Source of the DNA: DATCZB01 sp035513215
Lineage (GTDB): Bacteria > Pseudomonadota > Gammaproteobacteria > Steroidobacterales > Rariloculaceae
Reading direction: 5' to 3'
Assembly (NCBI GenBank): GCA_035513215.1
Contig: DATKCK010000065.1
Span: 1 to 62,618, forward strand
Length of the DNA stretch: 62,618 nucleotides
This document shows, one piece after another, positions 53,227 to 60,387 of this stretch (positions within the stretch are counted from its first letter, which is position 1; each line of letters starts with the position of its first letter). Below the pieces are notes generated by a model. The model made no database searches. It worked only from the letters and a program-made list of their open reading frames with translations, and had not been told where the DNA came from. Both the position numbers and the translations under genes were made by a program.

Positions 53227-53667
53227 ATGTCCGGCGCGTTGCACTCGTGGTACAGTCTGCCCGATCTCGTGTCGCTGGCGGAGCGCGGTGCCGTGCTCGA
53301 GGGCACAATAGAGTTCGCGAAGCTCGGTCGGCTCAAGGATTTGCTGAATTCCTGCGAAGGCCGCGCCACGGCGCGGATGAGCTTAAGCCTGCGCCATGAC
53401 GACATGGTGTTGCTTCAGTTGCAGTGCGAGGCCGATCTCGAGCTCGTTTGCCAGCGGTGTCTCGAGCCGGTCATCCACGAGGTTCGCGAGCAGGTCGATT
53501 TCGCGGTTGCGGACAACGAGGAGGCGCTCGCGGTATTGCCGCAGGGTCTGGAGCTGATCGCGCTCGAAGGCGATCGCTTGCAGCCCGCAACTCTGATCGA
53601 AGACGAATTGATAGTGTCGTTGCCGCTCGTTCCGAAACACGGCAGCGATCAGGACCAGGAGATGTAG
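53227..53667 (+). CDS. yceD: YceD (DUF177) protein
   Basis: The 146-residue protein of the DUF177 family has CEADLELVCQRCLEPVIHEV (CxxC) and the C-terminal LIEDELIVSLPLVPKHG. YceD is linked to 23S rRNA accumulation in plants and bacteria, but its biochemical role is unknown. It lies directly before rpmF (1 base apart), which is an almost universal arrangement. Confidence 0.93.
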   Translation: MSGALHSWYSLPDLVSLAERGAVLEGTIEFAKLGRLKDLLNSCEGRATARMSLSLRHDDMVLLQLQCEADLELVCQRCLEPVIHEVREQVDFAVADNEEALAVLPQGLELIALEGDRLQPATLIEDELIVSLPLVPKHGSDQDQEM

Positions 53668-53668
53668 G

Positions 53669-53860
53669 ATGGCTGTTCAAAAGAGCCGCAAGTCGCCTTC
53701 GCGGCGCAATATGCGCCGATCGCATGATTCGCTCAAGGGGCCGACGCTCTCGGTGGATTCGTCGACGGGAGAGACGCACAGGCGTCATCACGTCACGGCC
53801 GACGGTTTCTATCGCGGCAAGCGGGTCATCGAAGTCGCGCAGGAAATCGACGAAGACTAG
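53669..53860 (+). CDS. rpmF: 50S ribosomal protein bL32
   Basis: The 63-residue protein has MAVQKSRKSPSRRNMRRSHD and the RHHVTADGFYRGKRVIE motif. It lacks the CxxC zinc motif of some bL32 forms, as E. coli does. One base after yceD, 74 bases before plsX. Ribosomal and lipid genes are coexpressed here in many gammaproteobacteria. Confidence 0.97.
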   Translation: MAVQKSRKSPSRRNMRRSHDSLKGPTLSVDSSTGETHRRHHVTADGFYRGKRVIEVAQEIDED

Positions 53861-53934
53861 CGGAGCCGTTCGCGCGGCCGAAGGCCGCCGATAGCTCAGG
53901 CTGGTTGCACCGTTACCGTTCCTCAGACAGCTCA

Positions 53935-54966
53935 ATGAGTGGCAAGGTCACGATCGCGCTCGACGCCATGGGCGGTGATTTTGGTCCCGAGGTCGTCGTG
54001 CCCGCGGCGCTGGCCATTCTCGAACGAGACGACTCCGTCAATCTCGTGCTCGTCGGCTTGCCCCGCGTCCTCGAAGAGGCCGAGCGCTCCGCCAGGGGAC
54101 GGTTCGGCTCGCGTCTGCAGTTCAGGGCCGCGACCGAGGTCGTGGCCATGGACGAGCCGCCGGCCGAAGCGCTGCGGCACAAGAAAGACTCCTCGCTCAG
54201 GGTCGCGATCACGCTCGTCAAGGACGGCGAGGCGCAGGCTTGCGTCAGCGCGGGCAACACGGGCGCCCTGATGGCAACGGCGCGCTATGTTCTGAAGATG
54301 CTGCCCGGGATCGACCGGCCGGCGATCATATCGGCTGTGCCCGGGATCACGGGCCCGACCTTCATGCTCGATATCGGCGCCAATGTCGGCTGCACGGCGG
54401 AGCACTTGAGGCAGTTCGCGCTGATGGGGTCGGTTGTCGCGAGCGACATCCTCGACATCGACAATCCGAAGATCGGAGTGCTCAATATCGGTCAGGAAGA
54501 CATCAAGGGCAACGAGATCGTCCGCGAGGCCGGAGCGTTGCTCGCGCAGAGCAATCTGAACTATCAGGGCTTCGTCGAGGGCAATGGGATTTTCGAAAGC
54601 GATTTCGACGTCGTCGTCACCGACGGCTTCGTCGGCAACGTCGCGATCAAGACGATGGAAGGCGTCGCGAGCCTGATCGGCTCGTTCATGAAGCAGGAAT
54701 TCGAACGCAACACGCTCCGACGTATACAGGGGCTCGCCGCGAACTCCGCGCTGATGGCGCTGAAGAAAAGGCTAGACCCACGGCGCTACAATGGCGCCAG
54801 TCTCGTCGGGCTCAACGGCATCGTGCTGAAGAGCCACGGCCGCGCCGACAAAGTCGCCTTCGAGACGGCTGTTCAGATGGCAATCGTCGAGGCGCGCAAG
54901 GGAGTGCCCGTGCAGATCGGCCGATTGCTCGACAAGCAACCCACAGTCGAATGTATTCGCGCATAG
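53935..54966 (+). CDS. plsX: Phosphate acyltransferase PlsX
   Basis: PlsX makes acyl-phosphate from acyl-ACP for phospholipid synthesis. The 343-residue protein begins MSGKVTIALDAMGGDFGPE and has the signature SAGNTGALMATARYVLKMLPG and MEGVASLIGSFMKQEF. Start ATG 53935 is the family-typical one; an upstream ATG at 53905 adds ten odd residues. Overlaps fabH by 16 bases. Confidence 0.96.
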   Translation: MSGKVTIALDAMGGDFGPEVVVPAALAILERDDSVNLVLVGLPRVLEEAERSARGRFGSRLQFRAATEVVAMDEPPAEALRHKKDSSLRVAITLVKDGEAQACVSAGNTGALMATARYVLKMLPGIDRPAIISAVPGITGPTFMLDIGANVGCTAEHLRQFALMGSVVASDILDIDNPKIGVLNIGQEDIKGNEIVREAGALLAQSNLNYQGFVEGNGIFESDFDVVVTDGFVGNVAIKTMEGVASLIGSFMKQEFERNTLRRIQGLAANSALMALKKRLDPRRYNGASLVGLNGIVLKSHGRADKVAFETAVQMAIVEARKGVPVQIGRLLDKQPTVECIRA

Positions 54967-55910
54967 CCGGCACCGGCAAGTACCTGCCGGAACGCGTGTT
55001 GACGAATTTCGATCTGGAGAAGATGGTCGAGACGTCGGATGAATGGATTCGAACGCGCACCGGCATCGAGCGCAGGCACATCGCGGCCGACGATCAGGCG
55101 ACCAGCGATCTCGCCTTCGAGGCGGCCCGCGTTGCAATCGAGGATGCCGGCACCGATCCTGGCGCGATCGATCTCATCATTGTCGGCACGACGACGCCGG
55201 ACCTGATCTTTCCGAACGTCGCCACGCTCGTCCAGGAGCGTCTCGGCGTTCCTCCCGTGCCGGCTTTCAGCATAGAAGCGGCGTGCAGCGGTTTCGTCTA
55301 CGCGCTCGCGGTCGCCGATCAGTTCGTGCGGGGAGGGCAGTCCAAACGCCCGCTCGTCATCGGCGCCGAGACGATGTCGCGCATCATCGACTGGACCGAC
55401 CGCGAAACCTGCGTGCTGTTCGGCGACGGCGCCGGCGCCGTCGTGCTCGAGGCCGCCGAGGAGCCCGGCATCGTCTATTCGAAGATCCGCGCCGACGGGC
55501 GGTACCGCGATTTGCTGTACGCCTCGCGCGGCGTCTCGGCAAGGCCGAAAGACCCGAGCGACAGCGTGCTTCGCATGAAGGGCAACGAAGTTTTCCGCGT
55601 CGCCGTCAAGACTCTCGAAAGCATCGCCGACGAGGTCGTCGAGGCCAACGGCCTGAAGAAGGGCGAGATCGACTGGCTGATTCCGCATCAGGCCAACATC
55701 CGGATCATCCAGGCCACGGCCAAGCGGCTCCAGCTTCCGATGGAACGCGTCGTCCTGACGGTCCGGGAGCACGGCAACACCTCGGCGGCCTCGGTGCCGA
55801 TGGCGCTCGATACCGCGATCCGCGATGGACGCATCAAGCGCGGGGATCTGCTGCTGCTCGAGGCGTTCGGGGGCGGGTTCACTTGGGGGGCGAATCTGAT
55901 TCGGTACTGA
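54951..55910 (+). CDS. fabH: Beta-ketoacyl-ACP synthase III
   Basis: FabH starts fatty-acid synthesis by condensing acetyl-CoA with malonyl-ACP. The 319-residue protein has the catalytic Cys in SIEAACSGFVYAL, His in WLIPHQANIRII and Asn in VREHGNTSAASVPMAL. The fabD-fabG-acpP genes that often follow are absent. A secreted L,D-transpeptidase follows instead. Confidence 0.96.
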   Translation: MYSRIAGTGKYLPERVLTNFDLEKMVETSDEWIRTRTGIERRHIAADDQATSDLAFEAARVAIEDAGTDPGAIDLIIVGTTTPDLIFPNVATLVQERLGVPPVPAFSIEAACSGFVYALAVADQFVRGGQSKRPLVIGAETMSRIIDWTDRETCVLFGDGAGAVVLEAAEEPGIVYSKIRADGRYRDLLYASRGVSARPKDPSDSVLRMKGNEVFRVAVKTLESIADEVVEANGLKKGEIDWLIPHQANIRIIQATAKRLQLPMERVVLTVREHGNTSAASVPMALDTAIRDGRIKRGDLLLLEAFGGGFTWGANLIRY

Positions 55911-55973
55911 TCGGCCGGCCGATTCCGTGATGCGACCGATGTTTACAGTCAACCTTCCGCATATAATCGCCTT

Positions 55974-56927
55974 ATGAACAGGTTACGCGGCTTTTCTCTC
56001 GGGCTGCTGACGCTTGCAGTCGCCACCACGGTTGAGGCGCGCGAGTTCGTGCTCGACCCCGACAGCGACGTGATCGGCGAGGTCGAAGTCATAACGGCGG
56101 CCTACGAAGACACGTTCTTCGGCCTGGCGCGGCGTTACAACGTCGGCGTCGATGATCTCAGGCGGGCCAATCCCGGCGTCGATTACCTGGTGCCTGGCGA
56201 GGGCACCGAGATCGTGATACCGACCCGCTACGTGTTGCCCGATGCGCCGCGGCGCGGCATCGTCCTCAATATTCCCGAGTACCGGCTCTATTATTTTCCC
56301 GACGACGGCAGCAACCGTGTCATCACGCATCCGATCGGCACCGGGCGGGAAGGGTGGACCACGCCCTATGGACAAACGACCGTCGTCGGCAAGCAGCATC
56401 TGCCGACCTGGACGCCGCCGCAATCGGTTCGCGAGGAACATGCCGCGCGCGGCGACATACTGCCGCCCGTCGTGCGGCCCGGCCCGGATAACCCGCTCGG
56501 CGAGCATGCCCTTTATCTCGGCTTCGCAAGCTACCTGATTCACGGCACGAACAAGCCGGCCGGCGTCGGCATGCGCGTGTCGCACGGATGCATCCGCATG
56601 TTCCCGGAGGACATCGAGGCCTTGTTCGGCATGGTCGAGCCCGGTACGCCGGTCACGATCGTCAACCAGCCGTACAAGCTCGGTTGGGGCGAGGGCGGCC
56701 TTTACATGGAGGCGCATCCGCCGCTCGTCGAAGAGAGCGAGCAGTGGACGGCCACCGAGCTGACGCGTCTTTACGTTGCGGCTACCCGGGAAGAGCGGCG
56801 AGTCGACGTGCGCTGGAGCGAGGCCGAAGCCGTCATGCACGAAGGCAGGGGGATTCCCCGGTTCGTTTCCGTCGAGGGCACGATCACGGTGGCCGAGGTT
56901 CTCGAGGAGCCCGAAATCATCGAATAG
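55974..56927 (+). CDS. Secreted L,D-transpeptidase (ErfK/YbiS type) with LysM-like domain
   Basis: ErfK/YbiS-type enzymes attach Braun lipoprotein to peptidoglycan. The 317-residue protein has a signal peptide (MNRLRGFSLGLLTLAVATTVEA), a LysM-like module (YEDTFFGLARRYNVGVDDLRRANPGVDYLVPGEGTEIVIP), and a YkuD domain. The active site is YLIHGTNKPAGVGMRVSHGCIRMFPEDI (SHGCIRM, Cys nucleophile). The gene is convergent with the Lpp-like gene 57019-57300, its likely substrate. Confidence 0.93.
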   Translation: MNRLRGFSLGLLTLAVATTVEAREFVLDPDSDVIGEVEVITAAYEDTFFGLARRYNVGVDDLRRANPGVDYLVPGEGTEIVIPTRYVLPDAPRRGIVLNIPEYRLYYFPDDGSNRVITHPIGTGREGWTTPYGQTTVVGKQHLPTWTPPQSVREEHAARGDILPPVVRPGPDNPLGEHALYLGFASYLIHGTNKPAGVGMRVSHGCIRMFPEDIEALFGMVEPGTPVTIVNQPYKLGWGEGGLYMEAHPPLVEESEQWTATELTRLYVAATREERRVDVRWSEAEAVMHEGRGIPRFVSVEGTITVAEVLEEPEIIE

Positions 56928-56945
56928 GCCGAAACGGGCTCGGGC

Positions 56946-56980
56946 AAAAAAATAAGCCGCCGGTTTCCCTGGCGGCTTAT
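56946..56980 (-). terminator. Intrinsic terminator of the Lpp-like gene
   Basis: ATAAGCCGCC (56952-56961) and GGCGGCTTAT (56971-56980) form a perfect 10-bp stem with a 9-base loop. On the minus strand it is followed by seven T (56946-56952). It ends transcription of the lipoprotein gene and may also serve the convergent L,D-transpeptidase gene through the same stem. Confidence 0.9.
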
Positions 56981-57018
56981 CTCAATATTCAGAAATCGCT
57001 GGTTATTAGTCGATTGTT

Positions 57019-57300
57019 TTACTTGGCGAGGCCTTCCTCGACCAGACGATCGATGCGCTGATTCGTCGCATCGCAGCAAGCCTGCGCGTCCTGGGCCGCC
57101 CGGAGGGCATTGTTGGCCGTGGTCTGCGCCTGCTGAGCCAGCTGTCGGGCTTCGTTAGCCACGCGCTGCGCGTCATTGGCGGCACTTTGTGCAGCTTCAG
57201 CCGTGTTGCGCACAGCATCGAGATCGTCTACTGAGACGGGATGCGCACATCCGGCAGCGAGAAGCACGACGCCAATGAGTGCCGCTAGTTTCTTGGTCAT
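57019..57300 (-). CDS. lpp: Braun-type (Lpp/OprI) alanine-zipper lipoprotein
   Basis: The 93-residue protein has a lipoprotein signal (MTKKLAALIGVVLLAAGCAH, lipobox LAAGC, Cys at about residue 18). Its heptad-rich alanine-zipper helix is DDLDAVRNTAEAAQSAANDA and beyond (about 25-75), and the C-terminus ends in Lys (EEGLAK). In Lpp the terminal Lys is joined to meso-diaminopimelate of peptidoglycan by L,D-transpeptidases. One is encoded next door. A CC pair near the C-terminal part of the helix is unusual for Lpp. Start ATG 57300 has AAGGTG upstream. Confidence 0.85.
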   Translation of the reverse strand: MTKKLAALIGVVLLAAGCAHPVSVDDLDAVRNTAEAAQSAANDAQRVANEARQLAQQAQTTANNALRAAQDAQACCDATNQRIDRLVEEGLAK

Positions 57301-57338
57301 TTGATGCACCTTGCAAGTGAGTGAGTAAATCACCGCGC

Positions 57339-57367
57339 ATTATTTCCCAAAGGCCGGCGTACTGCAA
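57339..57367 (-). promoter_or_regulatory. Candidate promoter of the Lpp-like gene
   Basis: On the minus strand TTGCAG (57362-57367) and AATAAT (57339-57344) are 17 bases apart. The -10 matches 5 of 6 consensus bases. The start would be about 30 bases upstream of the lipoprotein ATG. Confidence 0.5.
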
Positions 57368-57538
57368 TTATTCTTGGGTTGAATGAGGCTGAGATTGGAT
57401 GCGAGCTCGGCGTGATCGGGGCCTTGTGTGTCGCCTGACGGCGACGATTTGCGAACTTAGTCGTTGGGGTCGATTCGCTGCGTCTCCGATTGCGGACTGC
57501 CCGGATCGCCGGCGAGTGATCCGCGGAGCCGGCAAGGC

Positions 57539-57566
57539 TTGACAGCCTTGAATCTGTATATAAACT
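57539..57566 (+). promoter_or_regulatory. lexA promoter
   Basis: A perfect TTGACA (57539-57544) is followed after 16 bases by TAAACT (57561-57566). The -10 lies within the LexA operator, so bound LexA would block RNA polymerase. Confidence 0.6.
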
Positions 57567-57586
57567 CAGTATGAGTTTATATACAG
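57554..57586 (+). promoter_or_regulatory. Double LexA operator (SOS boxes) in front of lexA
   Basis: CTGTATATAAACTCAG (57554-57569) and its near-exact reverse complement at 57571-57586 (ending TATATACAG) form one perfect 15-bp-arm palindrome around GTA. Each half resembles the CTGT-N8-ACAG box of E. coli with one altered base at the inner end. The second half ends 7 bases before the lexA ATG and covers its AGGTG ribosome-binding site. The arrangement implies LexA autoregulation and SOS control of the whole cassette. Confidence 0.88.
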
Positions 57587-57593
57587 GTGTACC

Positions 57594-58202
57594 ATGCGCG
57601 AACTGACCCCGAGACAAAGGCAAGTTCTCTTTCTCATTCAAAAGGTTATAGCGGATCGCGGTATGCCGCCGACACGGGCCGAGATCGCGAAGGATCTCGG
57701 CTTCCGCTCGATCAATGCGGCCGAGGATCATCTGCGCGCGCTCGAGCGCAAGGGTGTGATCGAGCTCTTACCCGGCACCTCGCGCGGCATCCGCCTCAAG
57801 GATTCGCTGCGCGATCAGCTCGGGCTGCCGCTGGTCGGCCGGGTTGCGGCCGGCGAGCCGATCCTGGCCGAGGAGCATATCGAGGCCCGCTATCAGATCG
57901 ATACCGGCCTCTTCGAGCGCTCTCCGCACTTCCTGCTGCGCGTGCACGGCATGAGCATGCGCGATGCCGGCATTCTCGACGGCGACCTCGTCGCCGTGCA
58001 TCGCTCCACCGATGTGCGTAATCGGCAGATCGTCGTCGCGCGTCTCGAGGACGAGGTCACGGTCAAGCGCTATCGTCAGGAGGGAAAACGAGTCTGGCTC
58101 ATGCCGGAAAACCCCGAGTTCGAGCCGATCGAGGTCGATCTCAAGGAGCAGGAGCTGACGATCGAGGGCGTCGTCGTCGGCGTCGTGCGGGAAAAGGTCT
58201 AA
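57594..58202 (+). CDS. lexA: LexA repressor
   Basis: LexA represses the SOS genes and cleaves itself when RecA filaments form. The 202-residue protein has the N-terminal winged helix (MPPTRAEIAKDLGFRSINAAEDHLRALERKGVIEL) and the cleavage site Ala-Gly in GRVAAGEPILAEEH. The Ser-Lys dyad is in RVHGMSMRDAGILDGDLVAVH (Ser) and VARLEDEVTVKRY (Lys). It heads an imuA-imuB-dnaE2 cassette, as in many pseudomonads and xanthomonads. Confidence 0.97.
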   Translation: MRELTPRQRQVLFLIQKVIADRGMPPTRAEIAKDLGFRSINAAEDHLRALERKGVIELLPGTSRGIRLKDSLRDQLGLPLVGRVAAGEPILAEEHIEARYQIDTGLFERSPHFLLRVHGMSMRDAGILDGDLVAVHRSTDVRNRQIVVARLEDEVTVKRYRQEGKRVWLMPENPEFEPIEVDLKEQELTIEGVVVGVVREKV

Positions 58203-58349
58203 CGCGGTGTCCCGCCAGCATGCAGCGTGTTGCCGGGAACGCCGTAAATCCGTCCGTGGAGGCTCGCGCGCGCGCGTCTCAGGCGCGCTTTGCCGCCGAG
58301 CTGCGCGCGAGCGCCCCGACAACACGCTGCATGCTGGCGGGACACCGCG
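58203..58349. repeat. 30-bp perfect inverted repeat flanking a family 3 copy, between lexA and imuA
   Basis: Arms 58203-58232 and 58320-58349 are exact reverse complements 87 bases apart. The left arm starts inside the lexA stop codon region (one base after it). The right arm ends 12 bases before the imuA ATG. Inside lies GGGAACGCCGTAAATCCGTC (58235-58254), also found near 4041, and a run of GCGC repeats. It could be a mobile palindrome or an RNA hairpin that regulates lexA versus imuA. Confidence 0.93.
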
Positions 58350-58361
58350 CTAGTCTTGTTT

Positions 58362-59036
58362 ATGGCGGGTGTTGAGGAGCTGTTGTCCCATCCGTTGCTC
58401 TGGCGCGGGCAGGGTGCGGGTCTGGCCGACACGCCCGCGATTGCGACCGGTTTCGATGCGCTCGATCGCTATCTGCCCGGCGGCGGCTGGCCGCTTGCCG
58501 GCATCAGCGAGATTTTCGTCGAGCATTACGGTCTCGGCGAGCTTCGTGTGCTGATGCCGGCGCTGGCGGCACTGAGCCGGCGCGCCGTCGAGTCGAGGCA
58601 ATGGATCGTCTGGATTGCGCCGCCTTTCGTGCCCTACGCACCGGCGCTTGCGCACCACGGCGTCGATCTCCGTCGGATCCTGCTGGTCCACCCGCCGAGG
58701 AAGGGGTCAGACCCCCTGGGGTCTGACCCCAAAGGCGGGAGGCAAAAGGGCTCTGACCCCGATGCGTTGTGGGCCGTGGAGCAGGCGATCCGTTCGCAAT
58801 CGAGCGCTGCGACATTCGCCTGGGTCAGGGAGGCCGATGTGACGGCGCTGAGACGCTTGCAGCTCGGCGCCGAGGCGCATCGTTGCTGGACGGTTCTGTT
58901 CCGTCCGCCCGAGGCGATTGGGCAGGGCTCGCCGGCTGCGTTGCGCTTCCGATTGCTGCCTGGCGGGGGTCCGGCCGGGATTCGGATCGATATTCAAAAA
59001 TGCCGCGGCCGCAAGCCCCGAAGCTTTCTGCTCTAG
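58362..59036 (+). CDS. imuA: ImuA, RecA-like translesion synthesis protein, with repeat insertion
   Basis: ImuA is part of the ImuA-ImuB-DnaE2 mutasome. The 224-residue protein has PAIATGFDALDRYLPGGGWPLAGISEIF, VVWIAPP-like QWIVWIAPPFVPYAPALAHHGVDLRRILLV and LWAVEQAIRSQSSAATFAWV. Between LLVHPPR and DALWAVEQ there is a stretch RKGSDPLGSDPKGGRQKGSD that is coded by family 1 repeats (58703-58760). It probably sits in a surface loop, since related proteins go straight from the strand to DALW. Start ATG 58362 with the 30-bp inverted repeat upstream. Confidence 0.88.
   Translation: MAGVEELLSHPLLWRGQGAGLADTPAIATGFDALDRYLPGGGWPLAGISEIFVEHYGLGELRVLMPALAALSRRAVESRQWIVWIAPPFVPYAPALAHHGVDLRRILLVHPPRKGSDPLGSDPKGGRQKGSDPDALWAVEQAIRSQSSAATFAWVREADVTALRRLQLGAEAHRCWTVLFRPPEAIGQGSPAALRFRLLPGGGPAGIRIDIQKCRGRKPRSFLL
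58703..58760 (+). repeat. Family 1 repeats inserted in frame in imuA
   Basis: GGGGTCAGACCCC (58703-58715) and GGGGTCTGACCCC (58718-58730) face each other two bases apart, and an altered copy GGGCTCTGACCCC (58748-58760) follows. All are read in frame and give the repeated GSDP motif. The frame is kept open through the insertion. Confidence 0.92.
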
Positions 59037-60373
59037 AACCGGTATTCGGCATGGCTGCGCTGCCACATCCCGCATTGCCGGCAGATTCGCTGCCGATCGA
59101 ACAGCCAAAGACACGCTACCGGCGGGCGAGGGCGCTGTGGCTTGCGCTCGAGGTGCTCGGTCCGCCGCCCGATCCGGCGGCGCTCGAGTCACTCGCGTGC
59201 TTCGCGCAGTCGCTGACGCCGATCGTCGTTCTTAGGCCCCGCGAAGGCTTGCTGCTCGAGGTTCGGGGCAGCCTGAAAATCTTCTCGGGTCTCGCCGGCA
59301 TCAAGGAGCGGCTGAGCGTTGAGCTTGCGCGGCGCGGCTTGAATTGCCGGGTGGCAACGGCGCCGACGCCGCTGGCGGCCTCGTGGCTCGTCAGATACGA
59401 GAGCGTCGACATCGCCGACGAGGGCGCGCTGGCTGGCGCCATCGGCCGCCTGCCGCTTGCGGCAACCGACTGGCCCGAAGAGGTGCAACTCATGCTCCGG
59501 CAGATGGGCCTTGCCTCGATTGCCGATTGTCTGCGTCTGCCGCGTGCGGGGTTTGCGCGTCGCGTCGGCCGGGAGCGGCTCGACGAACTCGATCGCGCGC
59601 TCGGCAAGAAACCCGATTTCCGGGAAGCCTATCAGGCACCGCAAACACTCTGCCGCGTCGTCGAGTTCGCCACCGAGACGATCGATCAGGCCGCCTTCGT
59701 CGGCACCTTAAGCGACATCGCGGCCTCGTTCGAGCAAACGCTGAGACAGCATCAGATGCAGGTGCGGGAAGTCACGCTTGCATTCAGGCATCTGCGCGCC
59801 GAGGCCACCCGGACGCGAATTCGCTTTGTCGATCCGGTGCATGCGCGCGAGCGCATTCTCGATCCCCTGCTCGCGCGCATCGAACGCCTGGGCCTCTGCG
59901 AGCCTGCGATTGCGCTTTCGCTGACGACTTCGCGCCTGCTGCCGCTCGAGGCCGATGTGCCGGGGCTCCTGTCGCTGTCGAATGCGCAAGCCGCCAGGAC
60001 CGTGCCCGAATATGCCCTCGTCGAATGTCTGCGCGGACGTTTCGGCACGCGCCGCGTCCACGGCATCGACTGGGTCGCCGAGCACCGGCCCGAGCGCGCC
60101 TGGCGCCGCTGGATCGACCGCCCGAACGCCGGAACGCAGCCCGGCCCGGCCTGCCCGCCCCACGGACGCCCGCTCTGGCTACTGCCCCAACCTGAAAGGG
60201 GTCTGACCCCATTTTCCCCCCCATTTTCCCCCGAGCGCATCGAAAGCGGCTGGTGGGACGGCTTCGATGTCAGGCGCGACTACCACGTCGTCGTCGGCGC
60301 GGCCGGTGAGAGGCTCTGGCTCTATCGCGATTGCCTGACGCAGGAGTGGTATCTGCATGGCCTTTTCGGCTAG
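59000..60373 (+). CDS. imuB: ImuB, Y-family-like mutasome adaptor, apparently shortened at the N-terminus
   Basis: ImuB is a catalytically inactive DinB-like hub that links ImuA, DnaE2 and the sliding clamp. The 457-residue frame has GLLLEVRGSLKIFSGLAGI, RVATAPTPLAASWLVRYE, DCLRLPRAGFARRVGRERLDELDRALGKKPD and the C-terminal SPERIESGWWDGFDVRRDYHVV...EWYLHGLFG. The usual opening (LWxxLxxPxLxLE and the ~45 residues after it) is missing before ALWLALEVLG. The clamp-motif site reads PGLLSLSN. A family 1 repeat is inserted before SPERIES. Start 59000 overlaps imuA by 37 bases; ATG 59051 is the alternative. Confidence 0.85.
   Translation: MPRPQAPKLSALEPVFGMAALPHPALPADSLPIEQPKTRYRRARALWLALEVLGPPPDPAALESLACFAQSLTPIVVLRPREGLLLEVRGSLKIFSGLAGIKERLSVELARRGLNCRVATAPTPLAASWLVRYESVDIADEGALAGAIGRLPLAATDWPEEVQLMLRQMGLASIADCLRLPRAGFARRVGRERLDELDRALGKKPDFREAYQAPQTLCRVVEFATETIDQAAFVGTLSDIAASFEQTLRQHQMQVREVTLAFRHLRAEATRTRIRFVDPVHARERILDPLLARIERLGLCEPAIALSLTTSRLLPLEADVPGLLSLSNAQAARTVPEYALVECLRGRFGTRRVHGIDWVAEHRPERAWRRWIDRPNAGTQPGPACPPHGRPLWLLPQPERGLTPFSPPFSPERIESGWWDGFDVRRDYHVVVGAAGERLWLYRDCLTQEWYLHGLFG
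60198..60232 (+). repeat. Family 1 repeat and 12-bp tandem duplication in imuB
   Basis: GGGGTCTGACCCC (60198-60210) is followed by two copies of CCATTTTCCCCC (60209-60220, 60221-60232), read in frame as a PFSP PFSP pair in the loop between LWLLPQPE and ERIESGWW. The insertion is a multiple of three. Confidence 0.88.
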
Positions 60374-60387
60374 GTCGGGCAGTCGCG

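Noticed and set aside
53888..53910. Possible tRNA gene (GATAGCTCAGGCTGG resembles a D arm)
   Set aside because: No anticodon arm, T arm (GGTTCGA) or acceptor pairing follows before the plsX start at 53935.
58769..58999. Upstream extension of the imuB frame (77 codons)
   Set aside because: It lies entirely within imuA in another frame and its translation does not resemble the missing ImuB N-terminus.
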